DNA from: Leuctra nigra
Taxonomy: Eukaryota; Arthropoda; Insecta; Plecoptera; Leuctridae
NCBI GenBank assembly: GCA_934045905.1
Contig: OW203770.1
Span: forward strand, 6,696,001-6,760,000
Direction of reading: 5' to 3'
DNA: 64,000 bases
In this document: piece after piece, positions 1 through 12,610 of the stretch
Numbering within the stretch: the stretch's first letter is position 1
Layout of the letters: each line of letters starts with the position of its first letter
The notes under the pieces: model-generated
Database searches by the model: none
Told to the model about the DNA's origin: nothing
Seen by the model: only the letters and a program-made list of their open reading frames with translations
Made by a program: the position numbers and the translations under genes

Positions 1-61
1 GACGTTCACGTTCTTTGTATACAAAAAAGAACGCGTTCGCTCAAAAGTTCGCCAAAAAAGT

Positions 62-83
62 AACGCGTTCCTAGGAACGCGTT
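62..83. repeat. 22 bp perfect palindrome
   Basis: Positions 62-83 equal their own reverse complement and are centred on CCTAGG; the arms contain AACGCGTT. Related AACGCGTT-type words lie just upstream at 30-40. This is probably the remnant of an inverted-repeat transposon end. No second end is identified. Confidence 0.6.
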
Positions 84-1161
84 CTTTTTAAAAGTTCCCT
101 CCCCAACACTGCCACAGACAGACAAACGAGTTATCAGGCTCTGGTTCCCTCTGCTCGATTCCCCGTCGTCCCGTCTAACTGACGTAAAAGGATAAAACAA
201 TCGATTTACCTATTTTCTAAAGTACCAAAATCCTCGAATGGCGTGTTTTCTTTATTTTACTTGCTTTCTGGGACATCCAGAATACAAGTTAAGAATGAAT
301 GCCATCGTTGAGGCAACTGCTCCATAATTAGAAATAATAACATTTTCCTTAAAATGAACAATAAGACTTTTTCGAAATTCAATTCAAATGATAACTAGTT
401 AGACAAAAATGTTTTATTCCTACTCAATTTTCCTCAAAACTTTGGCTGTGGGAAATTTTGCACATACGGATTAACAAAAAAATTCATTGCAATTAAATAT
501 AAAATACCTATATGCACACTGGGCAAAATAAAAAACGATTGTTGGACACATTTGAATGCCTTATTGTCAGGTTTCTTGACAATTCTCAATGATTTGTAAT
601 CATCATTGAATGAGAGATCACCTCACCTACTACTAGAGTGAGCCATTTTGCGTTGCACATTTTTGGATTGATGGAATCATGCTCTATCAATTGTCATTTG
701 ACTAATGTAGACACATACAGTTAGTATTGAAGTATTCTCTGACTCAGTGATAGAGATCACATAGAGTAAACTGGCTTCTGATAATGCGATCTTTATTTAA
801 GTAAATCAGTTATTATGAGATAATTCTTTTGTTTTGCCGGGTGTACCTTGACCACTTGAAATAATTGATTCTGTTGTACCTATATAGAGTATATGAATAT
901 ACGGCCATCGGTGCTCGCTTATCTACGCGTTACATTGGCGTTTTTCTCAAGTTATATTTTATATTTAATACTTTAGGTTATCACAAAACATTGTTGTTTC
1001 AACAAACACGATTCGTTCAAATCCCTCAATTTGGTTCAATTACATTGCAAACAAACGATATCTATTGGAAATGGCGTTGGGATCAATTGCTTTTATATCG
1101 ATACCTGTAAAATTATTAAATGTATAACAATTATTATTCACACAATCACGTATTGCTAGAC
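84..1161. other. gene-free AT-rich stretch
   Basis: No supported gene. Open frames here are short and lack coding character. Around 900-945 there is a decayed match to the 3' end of the Helitron-like family described at 40878-41775 (GCTCGCTTATC followed by ACGCGTTAC). Confidence 0.5.
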
Positions 1162-1645
1162 CGTAGGTTCATTATCCCGCACCTTTAACATGGGAATCCC
1201 GTCCTTATTAATATACACACAGAAGTCATTTCAGTTATTTGATGTTTTTTCACTTTCCTGACAACATTTTCAAAATCTGAGTTCATATTCGAATTCAGCG
1301 AGAAAATTGGAGTAAACCACTCTAAAATTCAACGGTCTACTTGCAAAAATGAGCGAGAAAGACCGATTTTAAAATTCATGAAATTGTTCAGATTAAAAGC
1401 CATAAGCCAAGCAACGTTCTAGCAACCCCGACCTTGCAAGTGAAGTCAACACAGAGAAAATAATTTTATTTGAACGATGATTACCGCTAATGAAAGCATT
1501 TCAGAGAAAAGTGTCTCAAACAAAAAAACACTCCCAATAGGCTACTGCATCGGGGAAAATATATATTTGACGAATCCTCCTCAAAACGAGGAGAGAAGAA
1601 ACCTATGACTTCGAATGTAATTGATTCATATTGAGCATTACACAT
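1162..1645 (+). repeat. dispersed repeat, copy 1 (~0.48 kb)
   Basis: This segment recurs as a diverged direct copy at 3021-3512. Shared words include TTCATTAT, CATGGGAATCCCG, CTTATTAATAT and AAATCTGAGTTCATATTCGA. No terminal repeats, target duplication or coding capacity were seen, so the class is unknown. Confidence 0.75.
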
Positions 1646-3020
1646 TTTGTGTGTGAGTGCTCACGCACGATTTTGTTATTTATTCTTGATATGTACCTAT
1701 ATTGTAATTTATCTTTAGTCTTTCTTTTTAATGCGTTTTTAATTGTATCTGTGACTTTTTGCTCAAGCTGGCAGTGGGGCACATGTTGTTACGGGACTTC
1801 GCTCTATTCCTACTGCCAGTAAATGCATGTATGATATGTATCCTATGTATGTATTATATCGTATATGAGTTCATGTGAACTCGAATTGATAATGAATTGA
1901 GCGTAACAAGGGGTGTGTGGCTGGGTAGTAGTATATTTACAAGCTTACTGGTACACCTGCCAATTACTGGTGCATTTTCCCTAGTTAATTACAATTATGA
2001 CTTTTCCACAGATACTATAGCTTCTTGACTTTGTTGAATAGTTTGTTGAACCATTTTAATAAATGTAATTCATTTATTTGAAAACAAATAGACGTGCCCA
2101 ACCCCCCTAAGAAATTACAGGGAGATAAATCAATGTGCCCCCCCCCCCCCCGCCCATAATATAAGTATTCATTCATCATACTCAATAAATTGTGCGACTT
2201 CGTAATATTCTTCATAAGAAACTATTGATTAAAATTCAATTATAAAATCAAAAATTATAAGCCAAAACGCATCGAAATGGTCCATATGAACTTCTGAAAT
2301 TAATTTCTTTTGATTCTGGGGGGTTCTCCCCCAAAACCCCACATTGAACTCAGACGTAAACGTTTTTCCCGAAAATAATGTATTTTCAGCTACTTTTGGG
2401 ACATCTGACAACCAGGAGTGCCCCCCCCCCCCCTCCCCCTACAAAAAATATACTTCCGGCGCATCTGAGTATATTTATTCCAGCTATTATAAACGTATGC
2501 TCCTTATAGAACAAATTTACTATGATTTCATTTTATCTCAACATTTTCATATTAACAAATTTCCAATCTAGGCAAGAATCCTTAATTTACCATCATGCCA
2601 AACGTCATATTGACGCATTTTACACAAAACAAAATCATTGATAAGTGGTAAAATAAATACAGCTAATAAGATAGAAACATGGTACATGTTATTTTCGATT
2701 TTAGATAACTCTTACCATATTATATTTTCTCAATTATATTCCCTCAAATATCAAAGTATGGTATACTAAAAAAATATAAAAAATTGCGGTTTTCTTGTAG
2801 TTTTTATGATAAAACTTTATTGTTGAATTGAATAAGGTGCTTGTCCGGTATAATCTCTGATTGCGTTCTTGTCCATACACAGCCACCGATTCATAAGGCA
2901 TCTTAATTTAAAACACTGAAGTCTATAGCGTCTTGTGTAACACACAATTGTAATTATGACACAATCACAATCTTATTATTGTAATGTAAATATGTTTCAT
3001 TTGAATCACATGTCACAGCA
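1646..3020. other. gene-free stretch with poly-C tracts
   Basis: No supported gene. C tracts occur at about 2138-2152 and 2420-2433. A short G-run/C-run hairpin at about 2318-2336 resembles the tips of palindromic MITEs, but ends could not be fixed. Confidence 0.4.
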
Positions 3021-3512
3021 CGTAAGGTTCATTATTCAGTACCATTGACATGGGAATCCCGCCCTTATTAATATAATAACACACACAGTTGCCATTTCAG
3101 TTATTTGATGTTTATTTACTTTCCTCACAACATTTTCAAAATCTGAGTTCATATTCGAAATCAGCGAGAAAATTGGAGTAAACCACTCTAAATTTCAACT
3201 GTCTACTTGCAAAAATGAGAGAGAAAGACCGATTTTAACATTCGTAAAATTGTTCAGATTTAATTCCATAGTAAAAACTTTAGAGCAACCTCGATCTTGC
3301 ACGTGAAGTCAACGCAGAGAAAATAATTTTATTTGGACGATGATTACCGTTAATCCAAGCATTCTAGAGAAAAGTTTTTCAAACAAAAAACAGTCACAAT
3401 AGGCTACTGCATCGGGGAAAAATATTGAATTTTACCAATGCTCTTCAAAGAGAGGAGAGAAAATATCTTTAGACCTCGTATAATGGCAAAATTCATATTG
3501 ATGATCGCACAT
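3021..3512 (+). repeat. dispersed repeat, copy 2
   Basis: Second copy of the repeat at 1162-1645, same orientation, about 1.86 kb downstream, with scattered substitutions and small indels. The two copies indicate an old family or an old segmental duplication. Confidence 0.75.
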
Positions 3513-4727
3513 CTGTGAACTCGAATTGTTTAATTGTATGTATCAATGAACATATTGTTTGTATTAGATAGAACCTAGAATATGTAATAAATATTTATTT
3601 GAAAGATGCGATTACCACAAAAACCATTGACCAATAGTTGTGCCTAAAGTAAGAGAAAACTCATTTACACGTACTGTAACTTCGTACTGATTAACCCCGA
3701 ATCCCTGTTCATATTAACTGCTTATTTTGCTTAATTCTAACATAGATACATTCACTGAATGCATTCTTACACATATAAGTGTAAGTGTAACAAATCCTTA
3801 AAGGAATATAAATGTTCATTTAAGGATTTTGTTCATCACTTGTCAATTAAATGAAATCGATTAGGTACGAAACTAAATATTTTGATTGCATAGGAATATT
3901 AAACGTGATGTTAATCGGACATGTTATTAATTTAATGTTGATATACACATAATTTAATTTATTGAGTCATAAACAGTATTTTGCAATATGTCTGAAGCAG
4001 TGTGGGCATTATCTGTTAAAACTACTGAATAAAATAATTTAGATAACATATTGACGTTGCATCAATCTCCTACAAAATGCATTATTTCTAAAATACTAGA
4101 AGTATTTAAGGTGATAATAGCGCTCGGCCGTTTTAGAAAATTGAGAGAGAAAAATTGTTTCATAAGTGGGTGTAACTTTGATGGGATGTTCACATGATCA
4201 GTCTGATTATTTGAAGGTAGCACCATTTAATTTTTGCTTCTTGCATTGTTAATTAGGCGCCGGTTATTCAACAAAACCGCTCAAAACTTTGAAATTTCCG
4301 ATACGATTGGAGACCATACCCGTAAACCAATTAATCTCATATTTTAATCATTATGAGATAAAAGATAAACGTTATTACTAGGCACATTTTTCAAATTATA
4401 TTTCATACGGCACCCATTGAGACAAAAAAATATACAATTTTTAACCAAAATACGATAATTATTACTAATTACCTATAAAGAAGAAAAAATTAAAAATGTA
4501 CCAAGGGATAACCCTAAACTTGTGTTTCATCTAATCATGGTTAAAATTTCATATTATTTCGTCAACCCATTTTGTCTTCAACTGTATCCAAAAAAGGGCC
4601 TGCAAAACGCGGTAAAATCGCTCGCGCTTGCCCCACCAAAATAACCACCGACAACTGCAATAATATAGGGCCAAACATTTAGTAAATGGTGTTTTGAAAT
4701 TTTGCAAAACACATTTAATGTTAACGT
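3513..4727. other. gene-free stretch
   Basis: AT-rich DNA with no supported gene. A small inverted repeat (AAATCCTTAAA ... TTTAAGGATTT) lies near 3790-3830. Nothing else is recognised. Confidence 0.4.
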
Positions 4728-5005
4728 CATGGTTGTGTTAGCTATTATAATGACCTCGGTTTTTCTCCAGCATTCACATTGTGTGTTTGAGATAGAACAT
4801 TGCAGGGAGCTCGGATAGATATTAGAGATGCACATGGTTGTGTTTGCTATTATAATGACCTCGGTTTTTCTCCAGCATTCACATTGTGTGTTTGAGATAG
4901 AACATTGCAGGGAGCTCGGATAGATATTAGAGATGCACATGGTTGTGTTTGCTATTATAATGACATCGGTTTTTCTCTAGCATTCACATTGTGTGTTTGA
5001 GGGAG
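4728..5005. repeat. 105 bp tandem repeat, ~2.7 copies
   Basis: Unit starts at 4728, 4833 and 4938 share CATGGTTGTGTT, TGCTATTATAATGAC, TCGGTTTTTCTC and CAGCATTCACATTGTGTGTT. The first two units are nearly identical. The third is truncated after GTTTGAG. An open frame through it on the minus strand is produced by the repeat and is not taken as a gene. Confidence 0.9.
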
Positions 5006-5974
5006 CTTGATGGCACAAGACAATCTAGCAAATCAATTTCATCGGAGGTTTCAATTTTCTTTACAAAAGTACTCATAGTATTCCAAACAAATTGGTTAAT
5101 ATTATAGAAACACCAATATATTTATTAAGTTTGAATTTGGTATCTTAAAGCAATTTGTTTTGTAGTAACGTTGTAAAGTTATTCTTTAACTCTTTAAAAT
5201 AGATGGCATGCTATTTTGGGTTAAATAAAAACATTACACAGATTTAGGAATAATTTTTCTTTGTGAACAATTTTACATTTCACCAAGAGAAGAGTAATTT
5301 GTTGTGCTTTGTAGAGTACTACATTGTTGTAAGTAAATTACTGATTTAAAACTTATTATAAAATATTTAAAATATAATATATATTTATATATTTTTAGCA
5401 TGTATACACATACCACAGTATATTAGTAATAACAATAGAACATTATTAATAAATAATAATCCATAAATAAATTTGATGAACTCGCATTGTATTGGAGGTA
5501 CAATATTTTTGAATGAAATAGTGTGTATTTCAAATATTTGAATGCTTGCATTTCATTGGTTAATGAATTAATACGACGACCTCGAATAATGCAGCCAACT
5601 CGCGAGCTGTGTGTGTGTGAAAACTATTTGAGCGCCGCCCTGGCGGTAACACACCTGAACTAAGAAAACATATCTTAGTACCATCCGAGATCATAGCTGA
5701 AACTCGGCAGGAAGCCTATTTCTGACTCCTAGATAGGCCTCCCAATGCTAAATAATCCGAGATCATGGGTCGAGACCTCGGATTGAAAAATGACCTCACA
5801 TTCCTGTTGTGTATTCACCCCCATGATCTCGGATAGGTGGCAAAACTAACGCACACACACACACACACACAGACAGACAGAACTGGGTAACTATAAGTAA
5901 GATAAAGTGAGAAAAAGAATGAAAGTTACTGTTACTTTTTTTGTTTTCTGTATTATTTAGTACAGTCAGATCAA
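5006..5974. other. gene-free stretch with repeated CCGAGATCAT words
   Basis: No supported gene. Between about 5580 and 5840 the words CCGAGATCAT and related (A)CCTCGGAT forms occur several times in both orientations, ending in a (CA)n/(CAGA)n tract at 5851-5881. This is probably the wreck of one or more palindromic elements. Confidence 0.4.
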
Positions 5975-7880
5975 TTTTAGGTCACAATTAGGGGTTTAAT
6001 GATAAACTTGTAAAAATTTTACCATATACTCAGAAAAACTAGCTTATCAACATAGGCTACGGTGCATATCAAATTTTTTCATATTTGGGGGGGTAGGGGG
6101 GGTCAAAATTTTACTTTCAATATTAGAATAAAAATGGCGGAGTTGGTGATAGCAACTCAAAACTTTCACAAAATCCTCATTAAACTCATCTTATAATAAT
6201 GTGCCTTTGTGCATGAAAATATTTACATTATTTTGGTGGGGAGGGGGGGTAGACGATATTTTTAATTGTTGGCATACAAATTAGGGGTTTAATGATATAC
6301 CCGTAAAAATGTTACCCCATACTCAGCACAACAAGCTCATTAACATAGGCTACGGTGCATATCAATTTTTTTTCATATTTGGGGGGGGGGTAATGGGGGT
6401 TAAATTTTTATTTTCATTGTTGCAATATAAATGGCGGAAACTAGCAGAAACTTAAAAAAAAATCCTGCACAAGGGTCGATTATTATAAGATTAGGTAAAC
6501 GAGTGTTTTGTAAAAATTGTATGTTTCCATCATTAACTCCGCCATTTTTATTATAATATTGAAAATCAAAATTTGACCCACCCCACCCCCCAAATATGAA
6601 CTTATTCGTTATGCACCGTAGCCAATGTTGATAAGCTAGTTTTGCTGAGAACAAGGTGACATTTTTTCAAAATTTGTTATCTAACTCCTAGTGTTTATCA
6701 CAACAATTAAAAATATCGTCTACCCCCCCCTCCCTCCCAAAATATTGAATTTATTTTCATGCTGAAAGCCCTATCATTATTAGATGAGTATAAAGAGTAT
6801 CCTGTGATAGTTTTGAGTTTCTAACTCCGCCATTTTTATTCTAATATTAAAAATTTAAAATTTACCCCCCCCCCCCCTACCCCCACAAGCCTATGTAGCC
6901 TATGTTGGTTAGCTAGTTTTTCTGAGTATATGGGGAAATTTTCAGAGATTTATCATGAAACCCCTAATGTTTATACCAACAATTAAAAGTATCGTCTACC
7001 CCCCCTCCCCCCCAAATTATTGAAAACATTTTCATTCAAAATGACCCATTATTATAAGATGAGTATATAGAGTATTTTTTAATCGTTATAGATTTCTATC
7101 AAATACTCCGACATTTTTATTCTAATATTGAAAATCAAAATTAAACCACCCCTACCCCCCCCCCCCCCCCCCCCCCCCCCAAATATGAAAAAATTTGATA
7201 TGCACCGTAGCCTAGGTTAATGAGCATGTTTTGCTGAGTATGGGGTATAAATTTTACGGGTTTATCATTAAACCCCTAATTTGTATGCCAACAATTAAAA
7301 ATATCGTCTACCCCCGTCCCCCCCAAAATAAAGAGAATATTTTCATGCACAAAGGCATATTATTATAAGATGAGTTTAATGAGGATTTTGTGAATGTTTT
7401 GAGCTGCTATCACCAACTCCGCCATTTTTATTTTAATATTGATAATAAAAATTTGACCCCCCTTACCCCCCCAAATATAAAAAAAATGATATGCACCGTA
7501 GCCTATGTTGATAAGCTACTTTTGCTGAGTATATAATGACATATTTACAAATTTATCATCAAACCCCTAGTGTTTATGCCAACAATTAAAAATATCGTCT
7601 ACCCCCCCTCCACCCCAAAATAATGAGAATATTTTCATGCACAAAGGCACATTATTATAAGATAAGTTTAATGAGGATTTTGTGAAAGTGTTGAGTTGCT
7701 ATCACCAACTCCGCCATTTTTATTTTAATATTGAAAATAAAATTTTGCCCCCCCCCCCCCCCCTACCCCCCCAAATATGAAAAAAATCGATATGCACCGT
7801 AGCCTATGTTGATAAGCTAGTTTTTCTGAGTATATGCTGAAATTTTTACAGGTTTATCATCAAACCCCTAATTTTTCACC
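5975..7880. repeat. inverted array of ~290 bp units with G/C tracts
   Basis: A ~290 bp unit is repeated. Its landmarks are ATTAGGGGTTTAATGAT, ACGGTGCATATCA, a G-rich run, ATGGCGGAGTTGGTGATAGC, a second G-rich run and GACGATATTTTTAATTGTTGG. About 1.7 units run forward (5975-6460). About five units then run in the opposite orientation, with CAACAATTAAAA landmarks near 6702, 6979, 7289 and 7580. Each reversed unit therefore shows C tracts where the forward ones show G tracts. No coding function is apparent. Confidence 0.85.
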
Positions 7881-8167
7881 TAACTTACTGTATTATATTT
7901 GGAACATACATGTAGTGTAACCGTGTGGAATAAGGCCAAGCATGCAATAAGGCCAATTTTTAGTAAACAGTTAATATATATCAAACTGCTTTATTATTTT
8001 GGCGACGATAAAAATTATTAGTGCTTTTGGTCAGTATAGAAGGTGAACATTGAAAAATTTCATTACGCTGGGAAATTAATACCAATAAAAAGTTAATGAA
8101 ATATGTATTGTCGGATTTTCGACTCATAAACAGAGGCAATGGTTTCCGATGAATTTACTACCATGTC

Positions 8168-8607
8168 CAAGGGCGTATTCAGGAGTGGGCCAGGGGGGCC
8201 ATGCCCCCCCCCCCCGAAATTAGGTTTTTATCGAAGAAAATAAGCACTTTTATAATATGTGAAAAAAACACTTTAAAATAGACAAATCATGTCAAAAACG
8301 ATCCAAAATGGTTAGAATTGAGTTAAAATTCAAAAAAAATCCGGGGCTTGCCCCAGACTTAAGCATATTCTACTGAGTTTAATAAATACACCTATTCTTA
8401 AACCTCTTAGACCAATTTTTGTATATTTTGTAATATAATTCCCCGAAATAGCTATACTCTGCGATTTAAAATTGCACCTAAATGAATGACCTTGATCCAA
8501 ATTTTTCTCGGGGGCTGCGACTCCGAACCCCCTGTTCTCCACTGTGCTTTTTCAAAATATTAGTAATGTCTGGCCCCTCCCGAAATTTCATCCTGGATAC
8601 GCCCTTG
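8168..8607. mobile_element. hAT-type MITE, 440 bp, 8 bp TSD
   Basis: The ends are inverted repeats: CAAGGGCGTATTCAGGA at 8168 and TCCTGGATACGCCCTTG at 8591-8607. Both are flanked by the 8 bp direct repeat ACCATGTC (8160-8167 and 8608-8615). An 8 bp duplication with CA...TG termini is characteristic of the hAT superfamily. The interior has no transposase frame, so the element is non-autonomous. Confidence 0.9.
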
Positions 8608-8615
8608 ACCATGTC

Positions 8616-9855
8616 TTCAAAAGGACCTATGTACCATAAGTAGAGACCTAAGTAGAGATTGTCTTTTTCACTCCATGTTATGATGTGTTTTACCTCAAAG
8701 GATCCACTTTAAGTCAAATTTTAAAAAATTTCATAATTTCACATGTTACTTTTAACATATTTGACCTTATTGTATGCATTGCTTGCAATATAGCCAATTT
8801 TATGAATTGTTTTGGTTTTTCTATTACAATTGTTGTAAGGCAAAACTATTTTTAATTTTCGTAATACATTATTATAGAGCATAGTTAGGGCAAACATCTG
8901 GCAAAATTTGGAACAATTGAATTCAAATAATAAAAAGATTGAAGAAAAACAAAAACGGTGGCCTAATAGCACAAATCCCCACGGTTACTCCAATACAACA
9001 CAATTATTATGTGAGATTAAACACTTTATTTCATTTTGAATTAGTTCTAAGTAACTATCATCCAGGCAGTCTCTTTATTTACAAACATATAATATTCATT
9101 TTGAATGACTTTGAGAGAGTTGGATATCATTGGGTTCCGTCACTTTATAAGGTATTATATTAGTACCACATTCATTTTCCTAATAGTTTCTAAATCTTGA
9201 ATAGCACATCACCATGAAATAATTCATACGCGCAGGCAAGAATTCACAAGCAGGTAAAACAATATCCTTTTTTATAGATAATTACTTAGGTAATTATCCA
9301 TATCAAGATTAGTTATATGATATCATCTTCTTGTTAATATTTAAACTCGCTTATTATAAAAGAGTTTATAATGCTTAGGTGTTTCGTGGTCTAGTGACTA
9401 TTACAGTGTATTATTTGTGTGTGTTTCTAAATAAAAACTTTAAAAAAATAAAAATGCATAGACAGACAGGTATTTCGCACTTTCTTGAAACCAATCATTG
9501 TGACTTCAATTCAAAGTGGAACATCTTATTCCCTTCTATAAATTCGTAAAACTCAAAAAAAAACATTACATGAATCGGCTTGATGGCAGGAGATTTTAAA
9601 AAAACACTATCACCAACACATTTTAAAATCCTGAAGTGCCACTTTTGTAATTGTGTTTCGGTTATGTATCCTTGGCTTACTGCAGAAAGTCAAAGTTTAG
9701 TAAGGTGAGTAATTAGTCAGCAATAGTTGTTTTATGTCTGGCAAATTGCTGAATAACAATTAGACAAAAAAAGGTAATTTTACAGTTTCACAAACTCAAC
9801 AAAATACAAAAATAGAGTCTTCAGCGAAAACCATAATTATTTCAGGCTCAGATCT
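8616..9855. other. gene-free stretch
   Basis: No supported gene. Short open frames on both strands overlap each other near 8740-9160 and show no recognisable domain. Confidence 0.4.
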
Positions 9856-9859
9856 CGAC

Positions 9860-11129
9860 GAACATGCGAGTAATTTGGAGAAGATTTCAGTTGAAAAATT
9901 TGAGTGTCAAGAAACTGTAAGTAAAGAAAGAAAAATATTTTCTATACCATTGCAACAGTCCTTAAAATTCACTATTTTTAGCACGCCTCTTATTGCATCG
10001 GTGCTGAAATCGGGTGCAATTCGGAAATACGCGACCTGAACCAACTCGAACCAAGGACCCTCCAACTCGCAACCCCTTCGACCTTCCTTCAATCCTTGGA
10101 GGGCGGAAATCATAAAATTTACGACAACAACATCGCGCAAAACCCAACCCAGAGTTATAATTCGAATGTATCCTGCAATTACTGTAAAAAGGCAGGTCAT
10201 ATTAGGCTATTACATCCTATCGTAAACTAGCCTACAACACCGAGAAACGAAATTCCATCATTGAGCAACATTTGCAATCTCCACCATTCGCACAAATTCA
10301 AAATCAAGCTAACTCACAAATTCCACTAAATCAAACTCCGCAACAAGTAATTCCAAATCAACATTCTTAGCTCGCACGATACAAAATTCATCCCCCACCA
10401 GCAACAATCAACAAATTGCCCAGACACTTCCTACTGCGACGACTATTCAAACTCAAACTCAACCCCTTTACTCCGACGTAGCAAGACGTAAAGCAAACCA
10501 AAACTCAACTCAAACCCAACTCAAAACAACAATAACGATACTTGGGGTTTCGCCAGTAGACTCACAAGCGACATTCTTAACATTTCCACTAAGACTACTT
10601 TCAAACAGACACTCAATCCTTCCTCTTAATCAATCTCGAGAAAAACCAAGCATTTTCAGCACAATTTCAAATCCAAAATCTTATGAACAAATCAATAAGA
10701 ATATCCTCCTCGATTCAGGAGCAGAAATTTCGATCCTCTCCCAATCCACGGTAAACCAATTAAATATACCAATTACGCCTTTCAACAACCCTCTACTCTG
10801 TAACCAACAATAGATTACCCGTCATTGGTTGCGCAATCGCTTCAGTCCAAATCGGTCAAAAAATCCACGACTTTAGTTTCATTGTGTGATGACACCCTCG
10901 ATATAGGCGGGTTCGAAATATTAGGATACGACTTTATTAATTACTACCAATTAATAATAGACACTAAAAACAAACGTGTACACGACGACGATAACAGTAT
11001 GCAATTCACAACGGACTTCAACATATTCCTCACATCTAACTCAAACACAGAACCTCAAACTAACTCACAAAATCTAACTTGCGAAACAGAAACTCAAACA
11101 GACTTTAACGACGCACCGTCGCACAACTT
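9860..11129 (+). pseudogene. decayed LTR-retrotransposon gag-protease relic
   Basis: Plus-strand pieces in different frames keep retroelement signatures. Near 10170-10215 there is a zinc-knuckle-like CNYCKKAGH, with the last Cys lost. At about 10697-10760 an aspartic-protease active site reads LLDSGAEISIL. At about 10880-10985 a piece ends FEILGYDFINYYQLIIDTK, as in the C-terminal half of retropepsins. Intervening sequence has stops and at least one frameshift near 10885. No LTRs or reverse transcriptase were found. The relic is cut at 11129 by the MITE at 11130-11649. It is most like a Gypsy or BEL type; class uncertain. Confidence 0.65.
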
Positions 11130-11649
11130 CAGTGGTGTAGTCGAGGGATACGCGGGTATACGCCGTATACCTTAAAAAAAGTATTTTCACTGGAAAGTAT
11201 ACCCAAAAACTTAGAAGGGGTATACGCAGGTATACGCCGTATACTTAAAAAAATAGTTTTGATGAAGAGTGAAGATGTCAGGAATATTTAAAATTTTTGT
11301 GGTGTTTTACGTCTAGTTTCATTTCGTAAGCAAAAAACTAAAAAAAGTTAATTTCAAAGTGTCAAAAACCAAAACACTTCCTGCGGAGCAAGGTTGTGCC
11401 ATGCCCTCCGCCACCCCAAAGTGTCAAAATATAAAATATATTGAATATTTTAACAAAAATCGCCTCATAACGTCTCAAAATTGATTTCACAGTGTCCAAA
11501 AACCAAAAAACGCCCTGCGGGGCTGGGTGCTCCCCCCCCCCCTTATTCCGAGGAAAATTGTTTCCCTTGCCTTGCTCCCCTGGCTGAAGGCCTACGGACG
11601 CCCATGGCATGTTATGTTACCCCAAAAAATTATTAGGACTACACCACTG
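11130..11649. mobile_element. hAT-type MITE, 520 bp, 8 bp TSD
   Basis: The termini CAGTGGTGTAGTC (11130) and GACTACACCACTG (to 11649) are exact inverted repeats of 13 bp. They are flanked by the direct repeat CACAACTT (11122-11129 and 11650-11657). Inside are two GTATACGC-rich blocks and a C-run. There is no transposase. The element is inserted in the retroelement relic, giving an age order. Confidence 0.92.
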
Positions 11650-11657
11650 CACAACTT

Positions 11658-11900
11658 CGAACTATATGCAATATACAGTATGCAATATATGCAATATACT
11701 ATATACAGGTGACCCTTTCACAGCTCCAACTAACTCGTCGCTATCAATTTCAATCTCAAGAAAACCAACAATGAAACGCGGTATTTCCAAGCAATTAAAA
11801 CATCACTTTAGACACGTAGGAAAACTCAAGAAAATTATAAAATCAAAAAACAGTAGTACGTTTCACCTAGAAGACCAAACTCGATACATATTATATTATA
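11658..11900 (+). pseudogene. possible continuation of the gag-pol relic
   Basis: Sequence after the MITE has the same C/A-rich composition as 10200-11129. It keeps an open plus-strand frame to about 11965 with basic residues (HHFRHVGKLKKIIKSK). It probably continues the interrupted retroelement. It is cut by the foldback element that starts at 11905. No domain is recognised. Confidence 0.35.
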
Positions 11901-11904
11901 ATCT

Positions 11905-12118
11905 AGTGGAGCGGTCGCTCCACCCAGCCAAGTCGTACTCAACATACCGTTACTGCCTAATAAACTGAGGAGCAGACCAAACACTTTTATTGTAAGCAAC
12001 AACTTGGCATTTTCGGCCTACTGGATCTTAAAATTGGAAAATCTCACATTGTTGAGAAATATCTTAATTTCGAGCTATGGCCCACCCTACAACATAAACC
12101 AAATTTGGGAACAATGGG
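11905..12118 (+). mobile_element. foldback/hairpin element (HFE) copy 1, left part
   Basis: Starts CTAGTGGAGCGGTCGCTCCA, an 8 bp stem with a 2-base loop at the very end. It then follows the HFE family through the word CAAATTTGGGAACAAT. It stops at 12118 where the Polinton begins and resumes at 27093. The two parts together are about 1.28 kb, like the uninterrupted copy at 57969-59255. Confidence 0.8.
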
Positions 12119-12284
12119 AGTAGAGGGGGGGGCACCCTGGCGCCACAAAGGATGCCGACAAACGATGCCGCCTCTATTGTCCTGTCAATCATCATTAGTC
12201 ACGGTCAATTAGTCAAAGGGTACCGCCTATTGTCCTGTCACTCATAATCACACGGTCAATTACACCTGTCAATCCGGTCAATTA

Positions 12285-12610
12285 AACCTGTCAATCATCA
12301 TTACTTCCGGTCAATTAAACAAATTTGCATAATCAATCTAATCAATTTAATCAAGTGCATATTAAATTCAATCAATTAAAAAGTCCATCCATTCAATTAA
12401 AAAGTGCATTCAATCAAGTGCATATTAAATCCAATCAATTAAAAAGTGCATAATCAATTCAATCAATTAAAAAGTGCATTCAATCAATCAAAAAAGCGCA
12501 TCCAATCAAAAAGCGCATAATCAATCTAATCAAAAAAAAAAAAAAAAAAAGCGAATATTAAATTCAATCAATCAAAAAGTGCATTCAATCAAGTGCATAT
12601 TAATCGTGGT
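12285..12610 (+). repeat. subterminal AT-rich satellite of the Polinton (left)
   Basis: Short irregular units built from CAATCAATTAAAAAGTGCAT and AAAAAGCGCATAATCAATC repeat through this interval. The same words appear reversed at 26570-26940. Such subterminal arrays may be binding sites for replication or integration proteins, but that is inference. Confidence 0.8.

Noticed and set aside
2138..2152. Poly-C tracts as G-quadruplex regulators
   Set aside because: No gene lies nearby, and homopolymer length is unreliable in assemblies. Noted only as composition.
4578..4940. 120-codon minus frame with an internal repeat
   Set aside because: Created by the 105 bp tandem repeat, which happens to be divisible by three. 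No domain.
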